From NCBI RefSeq assembly GCF_002293435.1, contig NZ_DBDF01000033.1, positions 5,110 to 18,258 of the forward strand: a stretch of 13,149 nt of DNA, read 5' to 3'. A model generated the notes under the pieces. That model was not told where the DNA came from and did not search any database. It saw nothing but the letters and a program-made list of their open reading frames with translations. Of this stretch, positions 6,909-13,149 are shown piece after piece (within the stretch, counting starts at the first letter, position 1; the number at the start of each line of letters is the position of its first letter). Source of the DNA: Bacteroides sp. UBA939 (GTDB lineage: Bacteria > Bacteroidota > Bacteroidia > Bacteroidales > Bacteroidaceae). A program made the position numbers and the translations under genes.

Positions 6909-8063
6909 TTAAGCTAATTTACGTGCACCGTCACTGATGACTACATCATAGACTTTCGGGCTTCTGCCGAATTTCTCTTTGAACTTGGTTTTAGCGTTCT
7001 GAATGAACGTATCATACAGTTCATCTTTCACCAAGTTGATAGTACAGCCACCGAAGCCACCGCCCATTACGCGAGAACCTGTTACGCCACAGTCAAATGC
7101 AAGGTCATTCAGGAAGTCGAGTTCTTCGCAGCTTACTTCGTAAAGCTTGCTCATGCCATGATGTGTTTCGTACATCTTCTGGCCTACAGTTTCGTAATCA
7201 CCTTTTTCCAAAGCGTCGCAAACGTCGAGTACGCGTTGGATTTCTTCGATTACATACTCTGCACGCATGTAGTCCTCTTCGCTGATTCCAGCTTTTGACT
7301 CTTGCAGCATTTCCATAGTACAGTCGCGCAGGAATTCTACGTGCGGGTGTTTCTCTTTGATAACAGCAACAGCAGCCTCGCAGCTCTGGCGACGTTTGTT
7401 GTATGCCGATGAAGCCAACTCATGTTTCACTACAGAATCTACCAATACCAGACGATATCCTTGCGGATTGAATGGGAAGTATTGATACTCCAATGAACGG
7501 CAATCCAAACGGATCAAGCTACCTTTCTTGCCAAATATAGAGGCAAATTGGTCCATAATACCACATTTTACACCACAATAGTTATGTTCCGTAGCTTGTC
7601 CTACTTTAGCCAGCTCGAACTTGTCTATTTTGTTTTCTCCGAACAATTCATTCAGAGCGAAAGCATACGTACTTTCCAAAGCGGCAGACGAAGACATACC
7701 CGCACCCAAAGGCACATCACCGGAAAATGCTGTGTTGAAGCCCTTTACATCAACGCCACGCTTAATCATCTCGCGGCATACACCGAAGATATATCTGGCC
7801 CAGCTTGCACGGGGAGCATCCTCCTCTTTCAAACCGAATTCCACATAATCCTTCAGGTCAATGGAATAAGCTTTTACAATGTCTGTGTTGTTTGGTTTTA
7901 TTTCAGCAATCATGCCTTTGTCAATTGCCCCGGGGAATACGAACCCACCATTATAATCCGTATGTTCACCAATAAGATTGATGCGTCCCGGAGAAGCGTA
8001 GACCGCTCCTGTCGTTCCATCAAAGTGTTTGATGAAACGACTTCTTACGTGCTCTATATCCAT
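6909..8063 (-). CDS. galK: Galactokinase
   Basis: GalK phosphorylates alpha-D-galactose with ATP to galactose-1-phosphate in the cytoplasm, the entry step of the Leloir pathway. The 384-residue protein has the full GHMP-kinase pattern: galactokinase signature GRINLIGEHTDY (residues 26-37, with catalytic Arg27), the ATP-binding segment VPLGAGMSSSAALE (117-130), the catalytic base Asp171 in KCGIMDQFAS, and the C-terminal GSRVMGGGFGGCTINLV (about 332-348). Length is normal and no key residue is missing. It is the third gene of the galM-permease-galK operon, 59 bp after the permease. The next Leloir enzymes, galT and galE, are not in the window. Confidence 0.98.
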   Translation of the reverse strand: MDIEHVRSRFIKHFDGTTGAVYASPGRINLIGEHTDYNGGFVFPGAIDKGMIAEIKPNNTDIVKAYSIDLKDYVEFGLKEEDAPRASWARYIFGVCREMIKRGVDVKGFNTAFSGDVPLGAGMSSSAALESTYAFALNELFGENKIDKFELAKVGQATEHNYCGVKCGIMDQFASIFGKKGSLIRLDCRSLEYQYFPFNPQGYRLVLVDSVVKHELASSAYNKRRQSCEAAVAVIKEKHPHVEFLRDCTMEMLQESKAGISEEDYMRAEYVIEEIQRVLDVCDALEKGDYETVGQKMYETHHGMSKLYEVSCEELDFLNDLAFDCGVTGSRVMGGGFGGCTINLVKDELYDTFIQNAKTKFKEKFGRSPKVYDVVISDGARKLA

Positions 8064-8122
8064 GATATTTTCAAATTTATATGGTTAATAAATGAATAAC
8101 CTGATATTATTATTTTTATAAA

Positions 8123-9433
8123 TTAATCAACTGGAATGTTCTTATTTACATTCTTGCAACCTACCAATCCGTAGAAGAGCAAGTAAGCCAATGCAATGAT
8201 GATAACCCAATAGCTTGGCATGAAACCGGCAATGTCGGCTACCCAACCCTGAATAACAGGCAGGACACCACCACCAAAAACCAGCACCATGAACAGACCG
8301 GAAGCGGCTGCGAGGTATTTGCCTAATCCTTCTACGGCAAGGTTGAAGATACCACCCCACATAATAGAAGTACAGAGGCCGACTAATACCAGATACATGG
8401 CGTTAATGGGTACTTCTGCAAGACCGAATGACAGACCGCCTGTTGCGCCTTGTTGAAGCACGGGCAGATTAATCAGCGTTCCTGTAGAAGAGAAGATGGC
8501 GAGGAATACCAGAATCAACCCTAAAGCAGATGTGAAGATAATCATCGCTTTGCTGGAAATTCTTGCGCCGAGTGAAGCTCCCACCAGACGGCCAATCAGC
8601 ATCAGGAACCAATATGTTCCTACCACAAAGCCGGAAATGGTGGAAGCGATGCCTGCTCCGCCCTTATCAACAGAGTCGGTAAGGAATAGATTCAGGGTGC
8701 CCGGTACACCTACTTCGATGCCCACATATACAAAGATTGCGATAGCTCCCAATACGAAATGACGGAATTTTAAAGCGCCTTTCATCAGTCTGCCGATAGG
8801 TTCGGTTGAAGCAGCAGTGTTAGGTTCCGGTATATTCACAAACAGAAGTACGAAGAATGCGAAAGCGAATACCGCCATAGCTGTGTACATTACCGGGAAT
8901 ATCTGCGAAATGGTAGCTTTTTCGATAGAACCTGCGATGAGGATACCAACGAACATCGGGGTGATAGTAGCCATTACGGAGTTGAAAGAACCGCCCACCT
9001 GGATAAGTTGATTACCTTTGTTGCCTTCGCCGCCAAGGCTGTTCAGCATTGGGTTTACCACCGTGTTAAGTAAGCACATAGAGAAACCTGCTACGAATGC
9101 GCCAGTCAGGTAAACGGCAAAAGCCATTTCCGGACTTGAATGACCGGACAGGAATTGGATACCTACGCCGATGAAGCCAACAGCTATTGCGATAAGCGCT
9201 GTCTTCTTATATCCTACACGTTGCAACAGGATACCGCTCGGGATACCCATTACTGCGTAAGCTATAAAGTTACCGAAGTTTCCCAACATACCCAGGGCAT
9301 TGGATACGCCGAATTGGTTTTTCAACACAATACCCATAGGAGCTGCGAGGTTAGTAACAAATGAAATCATACCAAAGAGAAAAATCATCGTAATTATCGC
9401 GATGAGTTTCCCGTTCTGCTTTTGTTGTGTCAT
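8123..9433 (-). CDS. FHS-family hexose permease (glucose/galactose type MFS)
   Basis: This 436-residue inner-membrane transporter has about 12 hydrophobic helices and belongs to the fucose/galactose/glucose:proton symporter branch of the major facilitator superfamily. Seen: an N-terminal ATNLA-like segment in VTNLAAPMGIVLKNQFGVS, the helix-2 region GNFGNFIAYAVMGIPSGILL followed by the MFS loop QRVGYKKTALI, and CLLNTVVNPMLNSLGG in helix 4, a pattern typical of this branch. The operon position between galM and galK makes galactose the best guess for substrate, imported for immediate phosphorylation by GalK. Members of this branch also carry glucose or fucose, so substrate is inferred. It starts 44 bp after galM. 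Confidence 0.93.
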   Translation of the reverse strand: MTQQKQNGKLIAIITMIFLFGMISFVTNLAAPMGIVLKNQFGVSNALGMLGNFGNFIAYAVMGIPSGILLQRVGYKKTALIAIAVGFIGVGIQFLSGHSSPEMAFAVYLTGAFVAGFSMCLLNTVVNPMLNSLGGEGNKGNQLIQVGGSFNSVMATITPMFVGILIAGSIEKATISQIFPVMYTAMAVFAFAFFVLLFVNIPEPNTAASTEPIGRLMKGALKFRHFVLGAIAIFVYVGIEVGVPGTLNLFLTDSVDKGGAGIASTISGFVVGTYWFLMLIGRLVGASLGARISSKAMIIFTSALGLILVFLAIFSSTGTLINLPVLQQGATGGLSFGLAEVPINAMYLVLVGLCTSIMWGGIFNLAVEGLGKYLAAASGLFMVLVFGGGVLPVIQGWVADIAGFMPSYWVIIIALAYLLFYGLVGCKNVNKNIPVD

Positions 9434-9477
9434 GGTTTTAATAATTTATTAGTTATTATAAAATTAGATTAGTTATT

Positions 9478-10575
9478 TTATTCTTGTACGCCGAACTTGT
9501 AAATAGTCACTTGTTGGTACTCATCGCCCGGAAGCAATATTGCCGACGGAAAATGTGGTTTGTTTGGCGTATCGGGGAAGCATTGGGCTTCAAAGCACAC
9601 GGCGCTGCGGGCGGGGAAAGTTGCTCCGTGCGCACCGGTGAAACCACCCAGCCAGTTACCCGTATAAAGTTGCACGCCGTTCTCTGTGGTGTACACTTCC
9701 ATGGTACGTCCGCTCTCCGGTTCCGTATAAGTGGCGGCAAGGCTTAGTTCGCCGTTCTCTGTCTTGTTCAATACATAGCAATGGTCGTAACCGGCGCCAT
9801 TTATCAGTTGCTGGAACTTATCATCAATGCGTTCGCCGATAGTATGTGGCGTGCGGAAATCCATAGGAGTACCTTCTACTTTCAGGATTTCTCCTGTCGG
9901 AATGGATACTTCGTCAATGGGAGTATAGAAATCAGCGTTGATGGTAATGGTGTGGTTCAGAACAGTAGGGGTGGGGTTGGCAATGCCTGCCAGGTTGAAG
10001 AAGCCGTGATTGGTAAGGTTGACGACAGTTGCTTTGTCGGTGGTTGCCCGGTATTCAATGACCAGTGCATTGGCCTCGTTTTCCAGGCGATAGGTCATTT
10101 CTACTTCCAGATTTCCCGGGAATCCTTCTTCGCCGTCGGCGGATGTGTAGTTGAACACCACGGTTGTCGGATCCGGTTGGACTGCATCCCACACCCTGGC
10201 ATGAAAACCTGTGGGGCCACCGTGCAGGGAATTGGGACCATTGTTGATTGTCAGTTCATGCTCTTCTCCAAATAAAGTGAATTTCCCTTTGGCGATGCGA
10301 TTTCCATAACGGCCGATGATGGTGTTGAGGAAAGGCTCGGGGCTATTGACAACATGGTCTATGCTATCGTGTCCTAAAATCACATTGGCGTACTTCCCGT
10401 TTTTGTCGGGTACCATAATAGAAAGGATGGCGCACCCGTAGTTGGTGACCGCAACTTCCATGCCCTGAGCGTTTTTAAGGATAAATAAATCTGTTTTCCT
10501 GTTATCTATATTCTTTTGAAAATCGTCCCTGTCTAAACCTGACAAGTTACTTTCTGTTTGAACTGTGTTTATCAT
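9478..10575 (-). CDS. galM: Aldose 1-epimerase (mutarotase), cytosolic
   Basis: GalM interconverts beta and alpha galactose, providing the alpha anomer used by galactokinase. The 365-residue protein lacks any signal peptide. Active-site residues by family comparison are His118 (NSLHGGPTGFH), His190 (TNHGFFNLAG), Asp264 (AGYDHCYVLN) and Glu329 (CFEAQCFPDTPNKPHFP), all present. It leads the galM-permease-galK operon, so the assignment to galactose use is well supported by context. It is a clear paralogue of the lipoprotein mutarotase at 1513-2652, and both carry a related segment (SGLD...F...NN/DN..KT.L) before the catalytic fold. The start chosen follows a plausible promoter about 27 bp upstream. 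Confidence 0.95.
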   Translation of the reverse strand: MINTVQTESNLSGLDRDDFQKNIDNRKTDLFILKNAQGMEVAVTNYGCAILSIMVPDKNGKYANVILGHDSIDHVVNSPEPFLNTIIGRYGNRIAKGKFTLFGEEHELTINNGPNSLHGGPTGFHARVWDAVQPDPTTVVFNYTSADGEEGFPGNLEVEMTYRLENEANALVIEYRATTDKATVVNLTNHGFFNLAGIANPTPTVLNHTITINADFYTPIDEVSIPTGEILKVEGTPMDFRTPHTIGERIDDKFQQLINGAGYDHCYVLNKTENGELSLAATYTEPESGRTMEVYTTENGVQLYTGNWLGGFTGAHGATFPARSAVCFEAQCFPDTPNKPHFPSAILLPGDEYQQVTIYKFGVQE

Positions 10576-10601
10576 ATACCTGTTATTTATTTAATTTCTT
10601 G

Positions 10602-10632
10602 CAAATAAAAAGAAATTCTTCCGTACTCCCAA
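10602..10632 (-). promoter_or_regulatory. Predicted promoter of the galM-permease-galK operon
   Basis: On the minus strand a TTG (10630-10632) is followed after 20 bases by TTTATTTG (10602-10609), seven of eight matches to TAnnTTTG. The implied transcript starts close to the galM ATG at 10575, giving a short leader. No clear operator palindrome is visible. Confidence 0.5.
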
Positions 10633-10686
10633 GAGTTTAGATTGAAATGTGAAGAACATTTTAGGAAAGTTTAGCGTTTAACATTT

Positions 10687-10861
10687 AGAGCCTGTTTAAA
10701 TTTTGCTCAAAAAGTTTTTTATTCAGCTTGTTTTGAACTTATTTCCGGTCTGTTTTCCTCTTTTTATCCGTCACATAGCCCGCTATGGTCCTCATAAAAA
10801 CAGAAAAATACCCTCAAAAATAACTCTCAAAACAATGCTGAGCAAAATTTAAACAGGCTCT
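10687..10861. mobile_element. MITE-like element with perfect 23-bp terminal inverted repeats
   Basis: The left end (10687-10709, beginning AGAGCCTGTTTAAATTTTG) and right end (10839-10861) are exact reverse complements. If the end is taken as GAGCC, a TTA lies on both sides (10685-10687 and 10861-10863), consistent with a 3-bp target duplication. The interior has no gene; it holds a short perfect palindrome CATAGCC/GGCTATG (10774-10787) and AT-rich DNA. Size, ends and lack of coding fit a non-autonomous miniature element. A diverged relative lies at 13055-13149, supporting a repeat family. Confidence 0.75.
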
Positions 10862-10885
10862 TATGAGGCGGATTGATATTTTTTG

Positions 10886-10893
10886 TATTTTTG
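10886..10893 (+). promoter_or_regulatory. Predicted -7 box of the manA promoter
   Basis: TATTTTTG is an exact TAnnTTTG box on the plus strand, placing transcription start near 10900 and giving a leader of about 50 bases. No clear TTG stands at the usual -33 distance; that position falls at the right end of the MITE-like element and its flank (about 10860-10867). Confidence 0.5.
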
Positions 10894-10951
10894 TGGCATT
10901 AATCTAAAGAAATGTAATTTTCTTAATTTGAAGCTCTAACAAAAACTACGA

Positions 10952-11926
10952 ATGTATCCTCTGAAATTTGAGCCTATTCTGAAGCAAACGCTTTGGGGAG
11001 GCGATAAGATTATTGCATTCAAACATTTGAATGAAGTGCTCTCAGGAGTAGGTGAAAGTTGGGAAGTGTCCGCGGTGGAACACAATGAATCTGTGGTTGC
11101 CAATGGTCCCGACAAGGGACTGACTCTTCCTGAAATGGTGCGGAAATACCGCGAAGATCTTGTAGGCGAGGCTAATTATGCGCGCTTCGGTACTAAATTC
11201 CCGTTATTGATAAAGTTCATTGATGCCAGGTTGGATTTATCCATCCAAGTGCATCCTGGAGATGAATTGGCAAGGAAGCGCCACAATTCTTTCGGCAAGA
11301 ATGAAATGTGGTATGTGGTGTCCGCCGATAAAGGGGCTAAGTTGATTTCCGGCTTTTCCAGGCTGATTACTCCGAAAGAGTATAAGGAAAGGGTGTATGA
11401 CGGGACGTTTGCCGATGTGCTGCAAACGTGTGACGTGAAGCCGGGCGATGTGTTCTATGTTCCTGCAGGCCGGGTGCATGGTATTGGTGCGGGCGCTTTT
11501 GTTGCCGAAATCCAACAGACTTCGGACATTACCTATCGTATTTTCGATTATAACAGAAAAGATAAGGATGGCGAGTCGCGTGAGCTGCATACCGGTCAGG
11601 CAACGGAAGCTATTAACTTTGTTGATGTGCAGGACGATTTTCGTACCGAGTACCAACACTTGCAGAATGAACCGGTAGAATTGGTTGCAAGCCCTTATTT
11701 CACGACGTCTCTTTACGACATGACTGAAGACATCACATGTGATTACTCCGAACTGGATTCGTTTGTGATTCTCATTTGCGTGGAAGGCGCGTGTCGTGTT
11801 GTGGACGATAGCCGGAATGAGATTGAGCTTCGCGCAGGTGAAACGGTGTTGTTGCCGGCATCCATACAGGAGGTGACGATTGTTCCGGAGGGTGGCGGTG
11901 TGAAACTGCTCGAAACGTATGTATAG
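10952..11926 (+). CDS. manA: Mannose-6-phosphate isomerase, class I (short form)
   Basis: The enzyme interconverts mannose-6-phosphate and fructose-6-phosphate in the cytoplasm, linking glycolysis to mannose and GDP-mannose metabolism. The 324-residue protein is the short form of type I phosphomannose isomerase, a zinc-dependent cupin. Expected zinc ligands are visible: Gln99 and His101 in SIQVHPGDE, Glu118 in GKNEMWYV and His176 in PAGRVHGIGAG. The conserved Arg196 lies in TYRIFDYNR. The C-terminal part (about 235-324) is the second cupin-like domain. It is divergent from the galM operon with a 376-bp gap holding a MITE-like element, and no plus-strand partner follows. Start supported by the MYPLKFEPIL N-terminus typical of the family. 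Confidence 0.96.
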   Translation: MYPLKFEPILKQTLWGGDKIIAFKHLNEVLSGVGESWEVSAVEHNESVVANGPDKGLTLPEMVRKYREDLVGEANYARFGTKFPLLIKFIDARLDLSIQVHPGDELARKRHNSFGKNEMWYVVSADKGAKLISGFSRLITPKEYKERVYDGTFADVLQTCDVKPGDVFYVPAGRVHGIGAGAFVAEIQQTSDITYRIFDYNRKDKDGESRELHTGQATEAINFVDVQDDFRTEYQHLQNEPVELVASPYFTTSLYDMTEDITCDYSELDSFVILICVEGACRVVDDSRNEIELRAGETVLLPASIQEVTIVPEGGGVKLLETYV

Positions 11927-11953
11927 CATTTCTTAGCTTGCATTATTCATACC

Positions 11954-12079
11954 GGAGTTAAAGGAGTTATCACTTTGTTAGTAATTAAGGAGTTAAAGCC
12001 GATAGTATTGCTATGTGCTTTACTGAGTATTGGCTTTAACTCCCAAGCCAACTTGTTGGCTGATAACTTCTCTAACTTC
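11954..12079. repeat. Multibranched inverted-repeat structure between convergent genes
   Basis: Three pairings are visible. GGAGTTAAAGGAGTTATCA (11954-11972) pairs with 12061-12079 at 16 of 19 positions. GGAGTTAAAGCC (11989-12000) pairs exactly with 12032-12043. AGCCAA (12046-12051) pairs with TTGGCT (12056-12061) around CTTG. Together they can fold as a stem with two inner hairpins. GGAGTTA also recurs directly. It sits between manA and the small minus-strand gene, so it may end both transcripts, although no T-run is present. Confidence 0.6.
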
Positions 12080-12100
12080 TATAGTTCCTATAAAATCGCC

Positions 12101-12361
12101 TTATTCTTTAGTTCTGAAACTCTGCCTTATCTTTCTCATCATTTTTAATCCTAACATAAGCCCGTCGAATACAGCCATTCCTGTATTGAAAGCCCGCATG
12201 ATGGCGCTGCCTTTATTGACGGCAGGCTCAAGAGGTTCAAATATCTCTCTCGTTATGTCCGCCATGACCTGTTGCTGTGCGCGTAACTTTTCCCGTAACT
12301 CTAATTTTCGCTGCACGATGCTTTCCAACGTAATAGAGGGGGTATCGGACTGATTGTTCAT
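12101..12361 (-). CDS. Small protein of unknown function, downstream of holin-like gene
   Basis: I do not recognise a named family. The 86-residue protein, started at the ATG at 12361 (MNNQSDTPSITLE), has a charged helical region rich in Arg, Lys, Gln and Glu (about residues 10-40), then a weakly hydrophobic segment (AFNTGMAVFDGLMLGLKMM) and a basic tail (RKIRQSFRTKE). The 12361 start leaves 7 bp to the stop of the upstream gene; the alternative start at 12400 would overlap that gene by 32 bases and adds the unconvincing sequence MPDYFWIITNNII. Tight spacing after the YtxH and holin-like genes suggests one transcript and a shared, probably envelope-associated role. Confidence 0.75.
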   Translation of the reverse strand: MNNQSDTPSITLESIVQRKLELREKLRAQQQVMADITREIFEPLEPAVNKGSAIMRAFNTGMAVFDGLMLGLKMMRKIRQSFRTKE

Positions 12362-12368
12362 GATGATA

Positions 12369-12731
12369 TTATTTGTTATTATCCAAAAATAGTCCGGCAA
12401 TGAAATTCACCATCGGGCTAATGATGAGTCGCTTGCGGAAAATGATTATCAATAGAATCAATAGAATGTGGAAGCAGGCAATGATACTGAAGCTTACCAT
12501 TAATCCGCCCACATGCGGCTCCATGACATAAGCTAAAGCAAATGATAGGTAAAACAGAGCCACCATGCCAAATACGACCGCCACTAATAATAATATTAAG
12601 GTGGAAAGCAAAGTCGTGAGCTTTTCCGTAAGCTCCAGTTTGGTATATTCCTTTTGCAGGCTCAAATATTTTTTGAACTCGATGAATAGTTGCCGGAAAT
12701 TCTCAATGCTTTTGTCATCTGCAAACATCAT
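12369..12731 (-). CDS. Holin-like two-helix membrane protein (phage holin superfamily 3_6 type)
   Basis: The 120-residue protein has an N-terminal charged amphipathic helix (IENFRQLFIEFKKYLSLQKEY), two membrane segments (about residues 43-68 and 75-98), and a basic stretch (RKRLIISP) after the second. This layout fits the chromosomal family annotated as phage holin family (Phage_holin_3_6), common in Bacteroidetes beside YtxH proteins. There are no phage genes around it, so a lysis role is unlikely; a membrane or stress-related role is inferred from company only. It follows the YtxH gene by 25 bp and precedes the small unknown gene by 7 bp. Either Met1 or Met2 could be the start. Confidence 0.82.
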   Translation of the reverse strand: MMFADDKSIENFRQLFIEFKKYLSLQKEYTKLELTEKLTTLLSTLILLLVAVVFGMVALFYLSFALAYVMEPHVGGLMVSFSIIACFHILLILLIIIFRKRLIISPMVNFIAGLFLDNNK

Positions 12732-12756
12732 GGTGGCTCTGTTTTTTTGAACTTCT

Positions 12757-12966
12757 TTATTCGCCTATCTCGCCTTTAATCTCTGCTGCAATCTCGTCAA
12801 CCAGGTTTTCCATCTCGCTGCGGTTCAAGCGAATACCCTTTTTGCGGAGAATCTCTGCAATTTTTTGACGAGTGTCCTCTCCTTTTTCAGGAGCAAATAA
12901 AATACCGATAGCTGCGCCCACTGCGGCGCCGCCTAAGAAAGCTGCAAGTACATTTAATCCTTTCAT
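12757..12966 (-). CDS. YtxH-domain protein
   Basis: This 69-residue protein has one N-terminal membrane helix rich in Gly and Ala (NVLAAFLGGAAVGAAIGILFA) followed by PEKGEDTRQKI, the hallmark of the YtxH family (PF12732), and an acidic helical tail. YtxH proteins are small membrane-anchored proteins, often stress-linked; the exact function is not known. It is the first gene of a three-gene cluster with the holin-like and unknown genes. An AGGAGG sequence (complement of 12972-12977) lies a few bases before the ATG, an unusually strong Shine-Dalgarno for Bacteroides, and an exact -7 box lies upstream. Confidence 0.88.
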   Translation of the reverse strand: MKGLNVLAAFLGGAAVGAAIGILFAPEKGEDTRQKIAEILRKKGIRLNRSEMENLVDEIAAEIKGEIGE

Positions 12967-12971
12967 AATGT

Positions 12972-12977
12972 CCTCCT
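12972..12977 (-). promoter_or_regulatory. Strong ribosome binding site of the YtxH gene
   Basis: The minus strand reads AGGAGG five bases before the ATG at 12966. Bacteroides genes usually lack strong Shine-Dalgarno sequences, and I see none this strong elsewhere in the window. Confidence 0.6.
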
Positions 12978-13001
12978 CTTTAATTTTAGAAGTTAATACT
13001 A

Positions 13002-13009
13002 CAAAACTA
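13002..13009 (-). promoter_or_regulatory. Predicted -7 box of the YtxH gene cluster
   Basis: TAGTTTTG on the minus strand is an exact TAnnTTTG match, with a leader of about 30 bases to the ATG at 12966. No TTG is seen at the usual -33 distance. Confidence 0.5.
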
Positions 13010-13054
13010 ACATATTTTCTTTAGAAGTTGTTCATTCCAACCACTTTTTTTTAA

Positions 13055-13149
13055 GAAACTGTTTTGATTTTGCTCAGCATTAGTTTCACTCAAAACATCT
13101 TTGACTATTTACACTAATGTATAGTGTTTTGAGAGTTGTTTTTGAGGAT
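13055..13149. repeat. Diverged partial copy of the MITE-like element, cut by window edge
   Basis: CTGTTTTGATTTTGCTCAGC (from about 13059) and TGTTTTGAGAGTTGTTTTTG (13126-13145) match, in inverted orientation, the right end and adjacent interior of the element at 10687-10861. Between them about 45 bases are present here that the other copy lacks, with internal inverted repeats CATTAGT/ACTAATG and CTCAAAACA/TGTTTTGAG. The rest lies beyond the window. Confidence 0.55.

Noticed and set aside
11237..11929. 230-codon minus-strand reading frame
   Set aside because: Antisense shadow of manA, rich in His, Arg and Ile without domain features.
12369..12731. Prophage lysis gene
   Set aside because: No endolysin, capsid or other phage genes nearby; the YtxH neighbour points to a chromosomal housekeeping set.

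Overview
The window looks like chromosomal DNA of a gut Bacteroides species. Supporting signs are several promoters with the Bacteroidales -7 box TAnnTTTG, mostly weak or absent Shine-Dalgarno sequences, a lipoprotein mutarotase, a secreted GH51 arabinofuranosidase, and a galM-permease-galK cluster followed by manA. The order of metabolic genes resembles, from memory, the arabinose/galactose region of B. thetaiotaomicron; no database was searched.

Left part (1-2652, minus strand): a two-gene arabinose-type uptake operon. A lipoprotein aldose 1-epimerase is followed, after 25 bp, by a sodium/solute symporter that runs off the left edge. Its promoter carries an inverted repeat between the -33 and -7 elements. 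Upstream lies an AT-rich DUF3667-type membrane protein gene (2770-3504, minus).

Middle (3505-4749): about 1.2 kb without an intact gene. It holds G-rich direct repeats, three tandem 22-bp palindromic units, a 183-bp inverted repeat of CACAGAG type, and an outer pair of 28-bp inverted arms. It ends in a short, frame-broken relic of a GH43 endo-arabinanase C-terminal region (about 4409-4731) directly before the intact GH51 arabinofuranosidase (4750-6732, plus). I read this as the scar of a lost arabinan-degradation locus.

Galactose part (6909-10575, minus): an operon of cytosolic aldose 1-epimerase (galM), an FHS-family sugar permease and galactokinase (galK). It converges on GH51 at two hairpins. 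GalM presents alpha-galactose, the permease imports hexose and GalK phosphorylates it; galT and galE are not in the window. A 175-bp MITE-like element lies between galM and the divergent manA (10952-11926, plus), touching the manA promoter.

Right part (11927-13149): a multibranched repeat structure, then a minus-strand three-gene cluster (YtxH-domain protein, holin-like two-helix membrane protein, small conserved-looking protein), and at the edge a diverged copy of the MITE-like element. I see no CRISPR array, tRNA, rRNA, transposase or defence system. The least explained part is the 3.76-4.73 kb repeat island.
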